NCBI GenBank assembly: GCA_029319145.1
Contig: CP119753.1
Coordinates: 1,798,001 to 1,862,000 of the forward strand
Reading direction: 5' to 3'
Length of the DNA stretch: 64,000 nt
Origin: Microbacter sp. GSS18
GTDB lineage: Bacteria; Actinomycetota; Actinomycetes; Actinomycetales; Microbacteriaceae
Below, piece by piece: positions 41,787 to 52,334 of this stretch. The notes beneath the pieces were generated by a model. That model did no database searches. It was not told the DNA's origin and saw nothing but the letters and a program-made list of their open reading frames with translations. A program made the position numbers and the translations under genes. Numbering within the stretch: position 1 is the first letter of the stretch; every line of letters begins with the position of its first letter.

Positions 41787-41817
41787 TTGACTCTTGATCG
41801 GGGTGAACGGCTATGGG
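41787..41817 (+). promoter_or_regulatory. possible whiB1 promoter region
   Basis: TTGACT (41787-41792) and TATGGG (41812-41817) are 19 bases apart, and ACGATAGAT just downstream is an alternative -10. Either gives a leader of more than 100 nt, long for this window. Spacing is not ideal, so this is tentative. Confidence 0.35.
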
Positions 41818-41941
41818 ACGATAGATGAAGCCGTGTGCTCCCACAGTGCCGTGGGGCGAGCAACGCTCGCACTTCCCACAGGGTATCGGACCCGAACCGA
41901 CCCTCATCACTTCGATAAGCATCGTCACAAGGAGCATCACT

Positions 41942-42190
41942 ATGGATTGGCGCGACAAGGCCGCCTGCCTGACTGTCGACCCCGAGCTGTTCTTCCCCGT
42001 CGGGAACACCGGTCCGGCCGTCGATCAGATCGAGAAGGCGAAGGCCGTGTGCGCCACCTGCACCGTGACGGAGGTCTGCCTGCAGTACGCCCTCGAGACC
42101 GGCCAGGACTCGGGCGTGTGGGGCGGCCTGTCGGAGGACGAGCGCCGCGCGCTCAAGCGCCGCGCCGCGCGCGCCCGCCGCGCGTCCTGA
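41942..42190 (+). CDS. whiB1: WhiB family Fe-S transcriptional regulator (WhiB1-like)
   Basis: An 82-residue regulator with the four cluster-ligating cysteines at 9, 37, 40 and 46 (CATC and EVC spacing). The GVWGG turn is at 58-62, followed by a basic tail (LKRRAARARRAS). WhiB1 proteins carry a [4Fe-4S] cluster sensitive to nitric oxide and bind the primary sigma factor region 4. The identification as WhiB1 rests on size and its position convergent with the PdtaS-type kinase, as in mycobacteria. AAGGAG gives a good ribosome site, and the long upstream leader suggests regulation. Confidence 0.92.
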   Translation: MDWRDKAACLTVDPELFFPVGNTGPAVDQIEKAKAVCATCTVTEVCLQYALETGQDSGVWGGLSEDERRALKRRAARARRAS

Positions 42191-42210
42191 TCTCCTGAGT
42201 CCTCGGGCGC

Positions 42211-43698
42211 TCAGCCCTTCGGCCGCTCGATGTAGCGCAGCGGGATCTCGATGGTCACCTCGGTCCCGCTGCCCATGATCGTGTGCCAGTCGATGGTGCC
42301 GCCGAGCTCGCCCTGGATGAGGGTGCGGATGATCTGGGTGCCCAGGCCCCGGCCCACCTGACCCTCGGGGAGCCCCGACCCGGTGTCGCGCACGCGCACC
42401 TCGAGCTTGTCGCCCGAGCGATCCGCGACGATCTCGACGTCGCCCTCCTGCCCGGCCAGGCCGTGCTCGACCGCGTTGGTCACCAGCTCGGTCAGCGCGA
42501 GCGCGAGAGGAGTCGCGAACTCGCTCGGCAGCGTGCCGAACTTCCCGATCGAGTGCGTCCGGGCACGCGTGCTGGGCGCGGACGCGACTTCGGCCACGAG
42601 CTTGAGGACGCGGGCGAAGACGTCGTCGAAGTCCACGCTCTGCGTCAGCCCCTCCGAGAGGGTGTCGTGGACGACGGCGATCGCCGACACGCGGCGCATG
42701 GCCTGCGTGAGTGCCTCGCGCGCCTCCTCGGTGTGCGAGCGGCGGGCCTGGATGCGCAGCAGCGACGCCACCGTCTGCAGGTTGTTCTTGACGCGGTGGT
42801 GGATCTCGCGGATCGTGGCGTCCTTGGTGATGAGCTCCTGCTCCTGGTGGCGGATCTCGGTCACGTCGCGGCACAGCACGAGGGCGCCGATCCGCGTGCC
42901 GCGATCGCGCAGCGGGATCGTCCGCAGCGACACCGTCACCCCTCGCGCCTCGATGTCGGCGCGCCACGGCGCGCGTCCCGTGACGACGACGGGCAGCGAC
43001 TCGTCGAACTGCCGCTTCTCGGGGAGGATGCCGGTGACGACCTCGACCAGCGACTCCCCTTCGAGCTCGTCCTGGAATCCGAGGCGGTTGAACGCCGACA
43101 AGGCGTTGGGACTGGCGAACGTGGCCATGCCGTCCACGTCCAGGCGAACGAGGCCGTCCGAGGCGCGGGGCGCGCCGCGGCGCGGCGAGGTCGGAGCCGA
43201 CAGATCCGGGAAGTGGCCGGTCGACATCATGCCGAACAGGTCGTCGGCACAGTCGTTGAACGTGATCTGCTGCCGTGAGGGCGTGCGCGCCTCGCCGAGG
43301 TTGGTGTGCCGCGTGAGCACGGCGATGACCGCCGGCGCCCCGGGGCCCTGGCTGCGGGCGATCGGCACGGCACGCACGCGCGTCGGCGTCTCCTCGAACC
43401 AGTCCGGCGACGCCGAGTCGATGATCCGCCCGCTGTGGAACGCCTCGCGCACCTGCGTGCGCCACTGCGGACGCACGCGGTCGGCGACGATGTCGCGGTA
43501 GAACAGCGTCGCGGCGCCGCTCGGCCGCGTGTGCGCGACCGCGATGAAGGAGTCGTCATCGGTGGGAACCCAGATCACGATGTCCGCGAACGCGAGGTCG
43601 GCGAGGAGCTGACCGTCGCCCGCGAGGCGATGGAGCCACTCGACGTCGTCCTCGGTGGCGCGGCCCTGGGCGTAGACGAGATCGCTGAGCGTCGACAC
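42211..43698 (-). CDS. pdtaS: PdtaS-like sensor histidine kinase
   Basis: A 495-residue soluble histidine kinase. A GAF-like domain (about 20-155) and a PAS-like domain (about 185-290) precede an HWE/HisKA_2-type phosphoacceptor region, IREIHHRVKNNLQTVASLL, with the acceptor His near 300. The ATPase domain (about 380-490) has LTELVTNAVEHGL and VRDTGSGLPEG. In mycobacteria PdtaS signals to the RNA-binding antiterminator PdtaR; no pdtaR is in this window. The start GTG is six bases after TAGCCT. Confidence 0.92.
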   Translation of the reverse strand: MSTLSDLVYAQGRATEDDVEWLHRLAGDGQLLADLAFADIVIWVPTDDDSFIAVAHTRPSGAATLFYRDIVADRVRPQWRTQVREAFHSGRIIDSASPDWFEETPTRVRAVPIARSQGPGAPAVIAVLTRHTNLGEARTPSRQQITFNDCADDLFGMMSTGHFPDLSAPTSPRRGAPRASDGLVRLDVDGMATFASPNALSAFNRLGFQDELEGESLVEVVTGILPEKRQFDESLPVVVTGRAPWRADIEARGVTVSLRTIPLRDRGTRIGALVLCRDVTEIRHQEQELITKDATIREIHHRVKNNLQTVASLLRIQARRSHTEEAREALTQAMRRVSAIAVVHDTLSEGLTQSVDFDDVFARVLKLVAEVASAPSTRARTHSIGKFGTLPSEFATPLALALTELVTNAVEHGLAGQEGDVEIVADRSGDKLEVRVRDTGSGLPEGQVGRGLGTQIIRTLIQGELGGTIDWHTIMGSGTEVTIEIPLRYIERPKG

Positions 43699-43704
43699 CT
43701 CAAC

Positions 43705-43710
43705 AGGCTA
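43705..43710 (-). promoter_or_regulatory. -10 element, probable leaderless promoter of pdtaS
   Basis: Minus-strand TAGCCT, six bases before the GTG at 43698. Confidence 0.4.
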
Positions 43711-43776
43711 GCGGTGCGCGGTGCCTGGTACGCGCGGCGTGACGCCGGCGGCGCGTCGCCGGCGGCGCGTCCCGCG

Positions 43777-45036
43777 TCACGCCGCCGTGCGGTCACCGCG
43801 GGCACGTCGGCTGCGGCGGGCCGCGGCCGACGGGGGCGGCACGACCGCCTCGCCGACGAATCGCCGGATCGCCGTGGTCAGGCCCGACCGCGGCGCCGCG
43901 TCGGCGATCGGCCGCGCGGCCAGCAGCGCCGCATCGGCCGCGCGCGCGTCGGCGGGCACGAACCAGACCTCGTCGATCCCGGCGAACCGCTCGAGCGTCC
44001 GCCGGACTTGGCCTCGCGCGTCCACGCCCAGCGGACCCGGGCGGAGGCGGTTGGCCAGGACCGCGATGCGCGCGCCGCCCGCAGCCGCGCGCAGATCCGG
44101 ATGCGCGCGCAGGAACCTCGACACCCCCACGGGGTCGGCGCCGACGACCGCGACGACGAGGTCGGAAGCGTCCAGCGCGGCCAGCGTCGCCGCGTTGCGG
44201 CGGGGGCCCTCGAGGTCGCTGACGATCTCCTCGTCGCGCTCGAGCGAGGACGCGACGTCGACGACGGTGTAGTCGGCCCAGTCCCGGCACGCGGCCAGCG
44301 CCGTCGTCACCCGGCCCGCGCTCAGCTCGGGCCAGCGGGACGGCCGGTTCAGGCCCGCGAGCACATCGACGCCCGAGCGCCCGAGCGGCTGGCTGATGCG
44401 CGCGAGTTCGCGCGCGTCGAGCCCGCCCAGCTGCGCCTGGCGGCACGCCGCCGCGAAGCCGGGACCCTCGTCGGCCAGCCCGAGCGCCAGGGCGATGGAC
44501 GCCCCGTGCGTATCGGCGTCGACCAGTCCCACGTGACGACCGCCGCGCGCGAGCTCGGCGGCCAGCTCGATGGCCACCGTCGTCCGCCCCGGCGCACCGC
44601 CGGCGCCCCACACGGTGATGGTGCGGGGTGCGGACGTCGTCTCCTCACGCGGCTCGACGGGTGCCGGCGCGACGCTCAGCACCTCGGCGATCCGCCAGGG
44701 CGAGGTCTGGTCCGAGACGGGCGGCTCCACGCCGAAGGTATCGCACAGCCGCCGCTGCTCGGGCGCGTCGCCCCAGGGGAGGATGCGGACCCCGGCGCGA
44801 TCGCACAGCGCCACGGCCGCGGCGGTGATCGCCGCCCGCGAGGCCGCGATCACCACGGCCTCCGCTGCCGCGAGCGCGCGCACGACGGCATCCGCCTCGT
44901 CGCCTGGCATGCGGTCCTCCGCCGTGAGTGAGACGGCCGCGGCCGCCACGACGGCGGTCACCGCGATGCCCTCGCGCTCGAGCCCCGCGGCCAGGCGCGC
45001 GCCGTCGGGCGCGTCGACCGCCACCACGACGTTCAT
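43777..45036 (-). CDS. ParA/CpaE-like P-loop protein with degenerate Walker A
   Basis: A 419-residue protein. An N-terminal receiver-like region (1-125) is followed by a ParA/MinD-fold ATPase domain: the P-loop position reads GAGGAPGRTT (144-153), then LVDADTHGA (171-179) as the switch region and VVDVASSLERDEE near 277-289. The deviant Walker A of this family normally has KGGxGKT; both lysines are missing, one replaced by Arg, so ATP hydrolysis is doubtful. CpaE proteins localise Flp/Tad pilus machinery. It overlaps a SAF-domain gene, but no other pilus genes are visible here. C-terminal tail is basic. Confidence 0.72.
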   Translation of the reverse strand: MNVVVAVDAPDGARLAAGLEREGIAVTAVVAAAAVSLTAEDRMPGDEADAVVRALAAAEAVVIAASRAAITAAAVALCDRAGVRILPWGDAPEQRRLCDTFGVEPPVSDQTSPWRIAEVLSVAPAPVEPREETTSAPRTITVWGAGGAPGRTTVAIELAAELARGGRHVGLVDADTHGASIALALGLADEGPGFAAACRQAQLGGLDARELARISQPLGRSGVDVLAGLNRPSRWPELSAGRVTTALAACRDWADYTVVDVASSLERDEEIVSDLEGPRRNAATLAALDASDLVVAVVGADPVGVSRFLRAHPDLRAAAGGARIAVLANRLRPGPLGVDARGQVRRTLERFAGIDEVWFVPADARAADAALLAARPIADAAPRSGLTTAIRRFVGEAVVPPPSAAARRSRRARGDRTAA

Positions 45037-45662
45037 CGGGACGCCCCCGCGGCGGGGACGACCGAGATCGCCGCCCCGTCGGTGACGGCGGCGAGGGCCG
45101 TGGCGACGTCCGATCGCGCGATCACGACCTCGAGCACCGCACCCCCTCCGCCGAGGGAGCCGTCGTCGTGCTCGACCCGGACCACGGTCGCATCGGCGAG
45201 CAGGATGCGCGGCACGTCGTAGCGCCCCGGTTCGACCAGCGGCGCGGACCACACCTCGACGACCGAGCCCGCGCCGACGGCCGCCGGGACGTCGACGGCG
45301 CTGCGCAGGACGACGTTCGTCGTCCGCGTCGCCGATGAATCACCGGTCGCGGCGCGGGCGATGAGCTCTCCCTCCGCGACCGTGCGCGTGGCGATGAGCC
45401 CGTCGTCCAGCTCGTCGGCGCCGAGATAGGCGCCCGCGATGCGCCCGAGTCCCACCTCGACCGCGCGCACGTCGGCGGGGGTGATGGGATCGCCCGGGAC
45501 GAGGGTGCGGGCCGCCGCGAACATCGGCTCGGTGTGCCGCGACGCCGACACCACGAGCCACACCCCGGCGATCGAGCTCGCGATCAGGACGAGCCCAAGG
45601 ATGAGGCGGACGTCCGCCCACGCGGGGCGGGAGGGAGCACGGGCGGGAGGGGCGGCGGTCAT
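45033..45662 (-). CDS. SAF-domain membrane-anchored protein (CpaB/FlgA-like)
   Basis: A 209-residue protein with one membrane segment (about 20-40). A SAF domain follows, recognised by ARTLVPGDPITPADVRAVEV (50-69) and the RTVAEGELIARAA segment (near 92-104). SAF domains occur in CpaB (pilus assembly) and FlgA (flagellar P-ring). Its stop overlaps the ATG of the degenerate CpaE-like gene by four bases, so the two are made together. Role unknown; the pairing suggests a reduced or repurposed surface-assembly module. Confidence 0.75.
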   Translation of the reverse strand: MTAAPPARAPSRPAWADVRLILGLVLIASSIAGVWLVVSASRHTEPMFAAARTLVPGDPITPADVRAVEVGLGRIAGAYLGADELDDGLIATRTVAEGELIARAATGDSSATRTTNVVLRSAVDVPAAVGAGSVVEVWSAPLVEPGRYDVPRILLADATVVRVEHDDGSLGGGGAVLEVVIARSDVATALAAVTDGAAISVVPAAGASR

Positions 45663-45748
45663 GGCCCCATGGTGGCGCAGGACGCCGTCGCGGGCCGCGC
45701 GCTGTCCACAGGCCGTGATGTCACCGCCCCGGGTGCCCGGTTCGCGTC

Positions 45749-45754
45749 GATAAT
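45749..45754 (+). promoter_or_regulatory. -10 element, probable leaderless promoter
   Basis: GATAAT, close to consensus TATAAT, is six bases before the ATG at 45761, with no ribosome site. Confidence 0.55.
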
Positions 45755-45760
45755 GGGGTC

Positions 45761-46039
45761 ATGTCCGAACGCCCGCGCGCCCCGCGCATGCTGACGCCCG
45801 CCCAGGTCGGCGAGCTGCTCGGCGTGTCCGTGGACGAGATCATGGCGCTGGTCGACGAGCGCCGCCTCCGCGGCGCCCGCGTGGGGTCGCCCGCGCGATG
45901 GCTGGTGGACGAGTCGAGCGTCTCGGAGTACCTCGACGATCAGGCCGAGGAGGCGCGGCGCATGGCGCTGTGGCGCCAGTCGAACGCGGCCAGCTTCCCC
46001 GAGCTGTGGGGCACCGGCGTCGTCCGCAATCCGGACTGA
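45761..46039 (+). CDS. excisionase/MerR-type helix-turn-helix DNA-binding protein
   Basis: A 92-residue protein whose residues 10-58 form a HTH_17 (excisionase-like) winged helix: MLTPAQVGELLGVSVDEI, then RLRGARVGSPARWLVDESSV. Such proteins, including the BldC group in actinobacteria, act as small transcription factors; the target is unknown. The C-terminal 30 residues (MALWRQSNAASFPELWG) are not part of the fold. It shows no sign of belonging to a mobile element. It has its own leaderless-type promoter. Confidence 0.78.
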   Translation: MSERPRAPRMLTPAQVGELLGVSVDEIMALVDERRLRGARVGSPARWLVDESSVSEYLDDQAEEARRMALWRQSNAASFPELWGTGVVRNPD

Positions 46040-46064
46040 CGTCCGGCCCGGGACTCGGCGCGGG

Positions 46065-46670
46065 TCACAGCACCCGCGGCTCGCCGTCGGCGTGGATGCG
46101 GGCGACGGCCCCGAACCCGACGATGCAGTGCCCCGTGACCGCCGACGTCCGGCGCGCGGCTCCCGGCTCGTGCAGCGCGATGTCGAGGTGATCGGCGCCG
46201 CCACGGTCCAGCGTGCCGCTGAGCATGCGGCCGGTGGCGAGGTGCACCGTCACGGCCGAGCGCCTGCGCACCAGATCGCGCAGCGCGAAGCCGAACGTGA
46301 TGCGCTCCCCCAGGCGCGTGGCCGGCGCCTGCGGCCGGGCACTGCGCAGCAGATCGGCCTCGTCGACGCCGATCGTCGCGATGGCCGCCAGCCGCGCCAC
46401 GACCACGCCGCGGCGGCCGTGCCGCGGCCGGAACGCGGCCCAGTCGGCGCCGACGCCGACGACGTCGGCGGTCACCTTCTCGCCGTCGGTGAACTCGAAC
46501 ACGGGCGGACGGTCACGCGCATCGCGGTCGCTCAGGGCGAGCAGTCTCTCGCGAAGCGGCATGCGTGCCAGACGCAGCCGCTCGGCCTCGGTGTCGAGCG
46601 CCGCGCGCTCGGCCTCCCGTTCGGACGCGAGCTGATCCTCGAGGTCGTCGAAGAACCGTTCCCACCGCAT
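46065..46670 (-). CDS. conserved actinobacterial hypothetical protein
   Basis: A 201-residue protein of unknown function. An N-terminal charged helix (about 1-45, MRWERFFDDLEDQLASE first) is followed by a beta-rich body with two similar segments: DGEKVTADVVGVGADWAAFR near 62-81 and TGRMLSGTLDRGGADHLDIA near 145-164. The repeated pattern resembles small Sm-like or PRC-like barrels, which is inference only. The ATG was chosen because TATTCT lies six bases upstream. It is convergent with the HTH gene. Confidence 0.65.
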   Translation of the reverse strand: MRWERFFDDLEDQLASEREAERAALDTEAERLRLARMPLRERLLALSDRDARDRPPVFEFTDGEKVTADVVGVGADWAAFRPRHGRRGVVVARLAAIATIGVDEADLLRSARPQAPATRLGERITFGFALRDLVRRRSAVTVHLATGRMLSGTLDRGGADHLDIALHEPGAARRTSAVTGHCIVGFGAVARIHADGEPRVL

Positions 46671-46676
46671 CCGGCG

Positions 46677-46682
46677 AGAATA
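46677..46682 (-). promoter_or_regulatory. -10 element, probable leaderless promoter
   Basis: Minus-strand TATTCT is six bases before the ATG at 46670. Confidence 0.45.
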
Positions 46683-46710
46683 CGGGCCCACATGACGGTT
46701 GCGTTACAAG

Positions 46711-46719
46711 TTATCCACA
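46711..46719 (+). promoter_or_regulatory. single DnaA-box-like sequence
   Basis: TTATCCACA matches the DnaA-box consensus. It stands alone in the 125-base divergent region before the DUF6459 gene, so replication-origin function is not supported; transcriptional control by DnaA is possible. Confidence 0.4.
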
Positions 46720-46795
46720 GGCCGATTCTGGCTCTGTCTGGGAGTTGGCTGTGTGTTCTACTGACGGCAGGACGTGAGCCGATGGAGGAATCTCA

Positions 46796-47236
46796 ATGGC
46801 AGCGAAGCCCGCACGTGACCCCCGCGCGTACAGGCCGTCGATGGACCAGACCGCTCTGGCCGAGCTGTTCGCCCCGCAGCGGACCTCATCGGACGAGCTC
46901 CCCGATCCCGAGCCGCTGCTGCGGAACCTGACCGTCGGCGTGCTCGAGGTGCTCGCCGGCGTGCGGGAGGTCGATCAGCTGGCCCGCTGGCTGACCGAGG
47001 ATCCGTACCGCAAGCTCGTGACGCGATCGAATCTGTCGGCCCGCGCGCGGAGCGCCCGCGGCCTGCCGGCGAAGCGCCCCGTCCACAGCATCCTGTCGAT
47101 CCGCCACTCCTCCCCCGCCGACGGCGTCGTCGAAGGCGTCGTCATCGTGCGCGGCCCCGCGCGCACGCGCGCCGTCGCCCTGCGACTGGAGGGCATGGAC
47201 GGCCGCTGGCGGGCCACGTCCCTCGGACTCCTCTAG
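46796..47236 (+). CDS. Rv3235/DUF6459 family protein
   Basis: A 146-residue protein of unknown function conserved beside secA in actinobacteria. The core runs from LLRNLTVGVLEVLAGVREVDQ (part, near 41-60) through LARWLTEDPYRKLVTR (near 62-77) to VEGVVIVRGPARTRAVALRL (near 111-130). The N-terminus is polar and probably disordered. GGAGG eight bases before the ATG is a proper ribosome site, so this gene, unlike several neighbours, has a leader. No membrane segment is present. Confidence 0.82.
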   Translation: MAAKPARDPRAYRPSMDQTALAELFAPQRTSSDELPDPEPLLRNLTVGVLEVLAGVREVDQLARWLTEDPYRKLVTRSNLSARARSARGLPAKRPVHSILSIRHSSPADGVVEGVVIVRGPARTRAVALRLEGMDGRWRATSLGLL

Positions 47237-47311
47237 ACCGGCGCCGGACCGCCTCCGACGACGTGGGCGGCCCCGGCGTCGCCCTTCCGTCCGGTCACCG
47301 GGCGCGCCCGC

Positions 47312-48538
47312 TCACTGCCGGTACGACGAGAGGAAGTTGCCCAGCCGCTCGACGGCCTCGGTGAGCACGCGCGCCTCGGGCAGCGTGACGATGCGCAGGT
47401 GATCGGGCGTGGGCCAGTTGAAGCCCGTCCCCTGCACCAGCAGCACGTGCTCGGCGACGAGGAAGTCGTAGACGAGCTTGGCGTCGTCGCGGATCTCGTA
47501 GACCTCGGGATCCAGCCGAGGGAAGGCGTACAGCGCGCCCTGCGGCTTCAGGCACGTCACACCCGGGATCTTCTCCAGCGTCGACCACGCGGCGTCCCGC
47601 TGCTCGTGCAGGCGCCCGGACGGCGCGATGAGCGCGTCGATCGACTGCACGCCCGACAGCGCCGCCTGCACGGCGTGCTGCGCCGGGACGTTCGGGCACA
47701 GGCGCGTGGAGGCGAGCAGGTGGATCCCCTCGAGGAAGCCCGACGCGTGCTTCTTGGGCCCGGTGATCACGAGCCAGCCCGACCGGTAGCCGGCGACGCG
47801 ATAGGTCTTGCTCAGCCCGTTGAACGTCAGGCACAGCAGGTCGGGCGCGAGCGTGGCCAGCGGGATGTGCTGAGCGTCGTCGAACAGGATGCGGTCGTAG
47901 ATCTCGTCCGACAGCAGCAGCAGCGAGTGCTCGCGAGCGATCTCGACGATGCCCTCGAGCGTCTCGCGCGTGTACACGGCGCCGGTGGGATTGTTGGGGT
48001 TGATGACGACGATCGCCTTCGTGCGCGGCGTGACCTTGGCCCGGATGTCGTCGAGGTCGGGCTGCCAGCCGGCATCGTTGTCGCAGCGGTAGTGCACCGG
48101 GGTGCCGCCGGCCAGGCTCGTCATGGCCGTCCACAGCGGGTAGTCCGGCGCCGGGATGAGGACTTCGTCGCCCTCGTCCAGCAGCGCCTGCATCGTCATC
48201 GTGATGAGCTCCGACACGCCATTGCCGAGGAAGACGTCGTCGACGTCGAACGCCGGGAAGCCCGGCTCCTCCTCATAGCGGGACACGATCGCGCGGCGGG
48301 CCGGCATGATCCCCCGGCTGTCGCTGTAACCGTGGGCGTGCGGGACGGCATCGATCATGTCGCGCACGATCTGGTACGGCGCCTCGAAGCCGAACACGGC
48401 GGGGTTGCCGGTGTTGAGCTTCAGGATCGTGTGTCCCTCGGCCTCGAGCCGGTCGGCCTCGATGAGCGCCTGCCCGCGGATCTCGTACAGGACGTCCTTG
48501 AGCTTGCCGGACTGGTCGAGGGAGCGGAGCGGACTCAT
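47312..48538 (-). CDS. PLP-dependent aminotransferase, AlaA-like
   Basis: A 408-residue fold-type I aminotransferase. The Schiff-base lysine is Lys244 in FNGLSKTYRVAGYRSGW, with INPNNPTGAVY at 179-189 and LLSDEIYDRILFD at 208-220. Overall similarity (start with a LKDVLYEIRG region and NTGNPAVFGFEAP) is to alanine/pyruvate transaminases of the AlaA type, so glutamate-pyruvate transamination is most likely. TATCCT lies six bases before the ATG and GGGGG directly before it. It is transcribed in the same direction as secA, with 64 bases between. Confidence 0.88.
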   Translation of the reverse strand: MSPLRSLDQSGKLKDVLYEIRGQALIEADRLEAEGHTILKLNTGNPAVFGFEAPYQIVRDMIDAVPHAHGYSDSRGIMPARRAIVSRYEEEPGFPAFDVDDVFLGNGVSELITMTMQALLDEGDEVLIPAPDYPLWTAMTSLAGGTPVHYRCDNDAGWQPDLDDIRAKVTPRTKAIVVINPNNPTGAVYTRETLEGIVEIAREHSLLLLSDEIYDRILFDDAQHIPLATLAPDLLCLTFNGLSKTYRVAGYRSGWLVITGPKKHASGFLEGIHLLASTRLCPNVPAQHAVQAALSGVQSIDALIAPSGRLHEQRDAAWSTLEKIPGVTCLKPQGALYAFPRLDPEVYEIRDDAKLVYDFLVAEHVLLVQGTGFNWPTPDHLRIVTLPEARVLTEAVERLGNFLSSYRQ

Positions 48539-48544
48539 GCCCCC

Positions 48545-48550
48545 AGGATA
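48545..48550 (-). promoter_or_regulatory. -10 element, probable leaderless promoter of the aminotransferase
   Basis: Minus-strand TATCCT, six bases before the ATG at 48538. Confidence 0.4.
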
Positions 48551-48602
48551 TCGGCGCGGCGCCGGGGCCAATCGACGGTTCGTGGCCCGCGGCGCCGCCG
48601 CG

Positions 48603-51431
<2,829 letters not shown>

Positions 51432-51575
51432 GGAGTTTCTCCATCTGTCGGGCTGTGGGGGCGGACGGAGCCGCCGATCCCGCGCACGCCGTCGGGCGCC
51501 CCACGGGCATACCCGCCCATGTTACCTCTCTGTGATCTGAGCGTCGGGTGAGCGCGAGGTCATCCCCCATTTCCC

Positions 51576-51604
51576 GGTATGCATATACTCGGCAAGCAGA
51601 TACC
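51576..51604 (+). promoter_or_regulatory. padR promoter with inverted-repeat operator
   Basis: TATACT (51584-51589) is a near-consensus -10 box. It sits inside GGTAT (51576-51580) ... ATACC (51600-51604), with the partly self-complementary GTATGCATATAC at 51577-51588. This is a good candidate for autoregulation by the PadR protein. Confidence 0.5.
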
Positions 51605-51625
51605 CGAGACGAGACGGAGACGACG

Positions 51626-52231
51626 ATGTCGGTGCGGCAGAGCCTGCTGGCGATCCTGGACCAGGGCCCGTGCTACGGGTACCAGCTGCGGGCGGAGTTC
51701 GATCGCCGCACCGGGTCGACGTGGCCGCTGAACGTCGGGCAGATCTACAACACCCTCGATCGCCTCGAGCGCGACGGCCTGGTCACCAAGGGCGAGATCG
51801 ACGCCCAGGGGCACGTCTTCTGGGCCATCACGGATGCCGGTCGCGCCGAGAACCGGCGGTGGCTGGACTCCCCCGTCCCGCGCGGCCAGGGCACGCGGGA
51901 CGAGCTGGCGATCAAGCTCGCCGTCGCCGCGACGCTGCCGGGCGTCGACGTGGGCGAGCTGATCCGGACGCAGCGCGACGCCTCCGTCGCCCGGCTCCGC
52001 GCCCTGCAGCGCACGTCGGGTGCGGACGCCTCCGAGGACCCGGAGGAGCTGGCGCGCTCGATCGTCGCGGACGCGATGATCTTCGCCGCCGAGGCGGAGG
52101 TGCGGTGGCTGGAGCGCACCGAGCGGGCCCTCGCGACGCACCCGAGGCGCGAGATGGCCCTGGCGCCGTCGACCGAGCGCCCGCGGCGCGGACGACCCGC
52201 GAAGGCGGATGACGCCGCCGTCGTCCGCTGA
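51626..52231 (+). CDS. PadR family transcriptional regulator
   Basis: A 201-residue regulator. The N-terminal winged helix (about 1-80) shows the PadR pattern LLAILDQGPCYGYQLRAEF (6-24), NVGQIYNTLDRLERDGLV near 38-55 and the AGRAENRRWL wing. A C-terminal helical dimerisation domain lies at about 85-175, and the tail contains an AT-hook-like RRGRPAK. Effector and targets are unknown; no transporter gene is adjacent. The start is chosen at ATG after GGAG. The stop overlaps the first unit of a 20-bp tandem repeat. Confidence 0.87.
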   Translation: MSVRQSLLAILDQGPCYGYQLRAEFDRRTGSTWPLNVGQIYNTLDRLERDGLVTKGEIDAQGHVFWAITDAGRAENRRWLDSPVPRGQGTRDELAIKLAVAATLPGVDVGELIRTQRDASVARLRALQRTSGADASEDPEELARSIVADAMIFAAEAEVRWLERTERALATHPRREMALAPSTERPRRGRPAKADDAAVVR

Positions 52232-52290
52232 CGGCACGCGCGACCGGTTGACGGCACGCGCGACCGGTCCACGGCACGCGCCGGCGGCCC
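52231..52290. repeat. 20-bp tandem repeat
   Basis: The 20-bp unit beginning ACGGCACGCGCGACCGGT occurs at 52231 and 52251 almost perfectly, with a diverging third copy (ACGGCACGCGCCGGC) at 52271. It lies between the PadR stop and the DEAD-box gene. Confidence 0.75.
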
Positions 52291-52323
52291 CGGGCGTCCT
52301 GGCGCCTCACAGGCGCGGCGCAC

Positions 52324-52329
52324 TACCCT
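52324..52329 (+). promoter_or_regulatory. -10 element, probable leaderless promoter of the helicase gene
   Basis: TACCCT lies five bases before the GTG at 52335. Confidence 0.4.
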
Positions 52330-52334
52330 GAACT

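Noticed and set aside
43777..45662. A complete Flp/Tad pilus locus
   Set aside because: Only SAF and CpaE-like genes are present; the core secretion ATPase, membrane proteins and pilin are absent from the window.
46681..46795. Replication origin at the TTATCCACA site
   Set aside because: Only one box is present, with no dnaA, dnaN or AT-rich region nearby.
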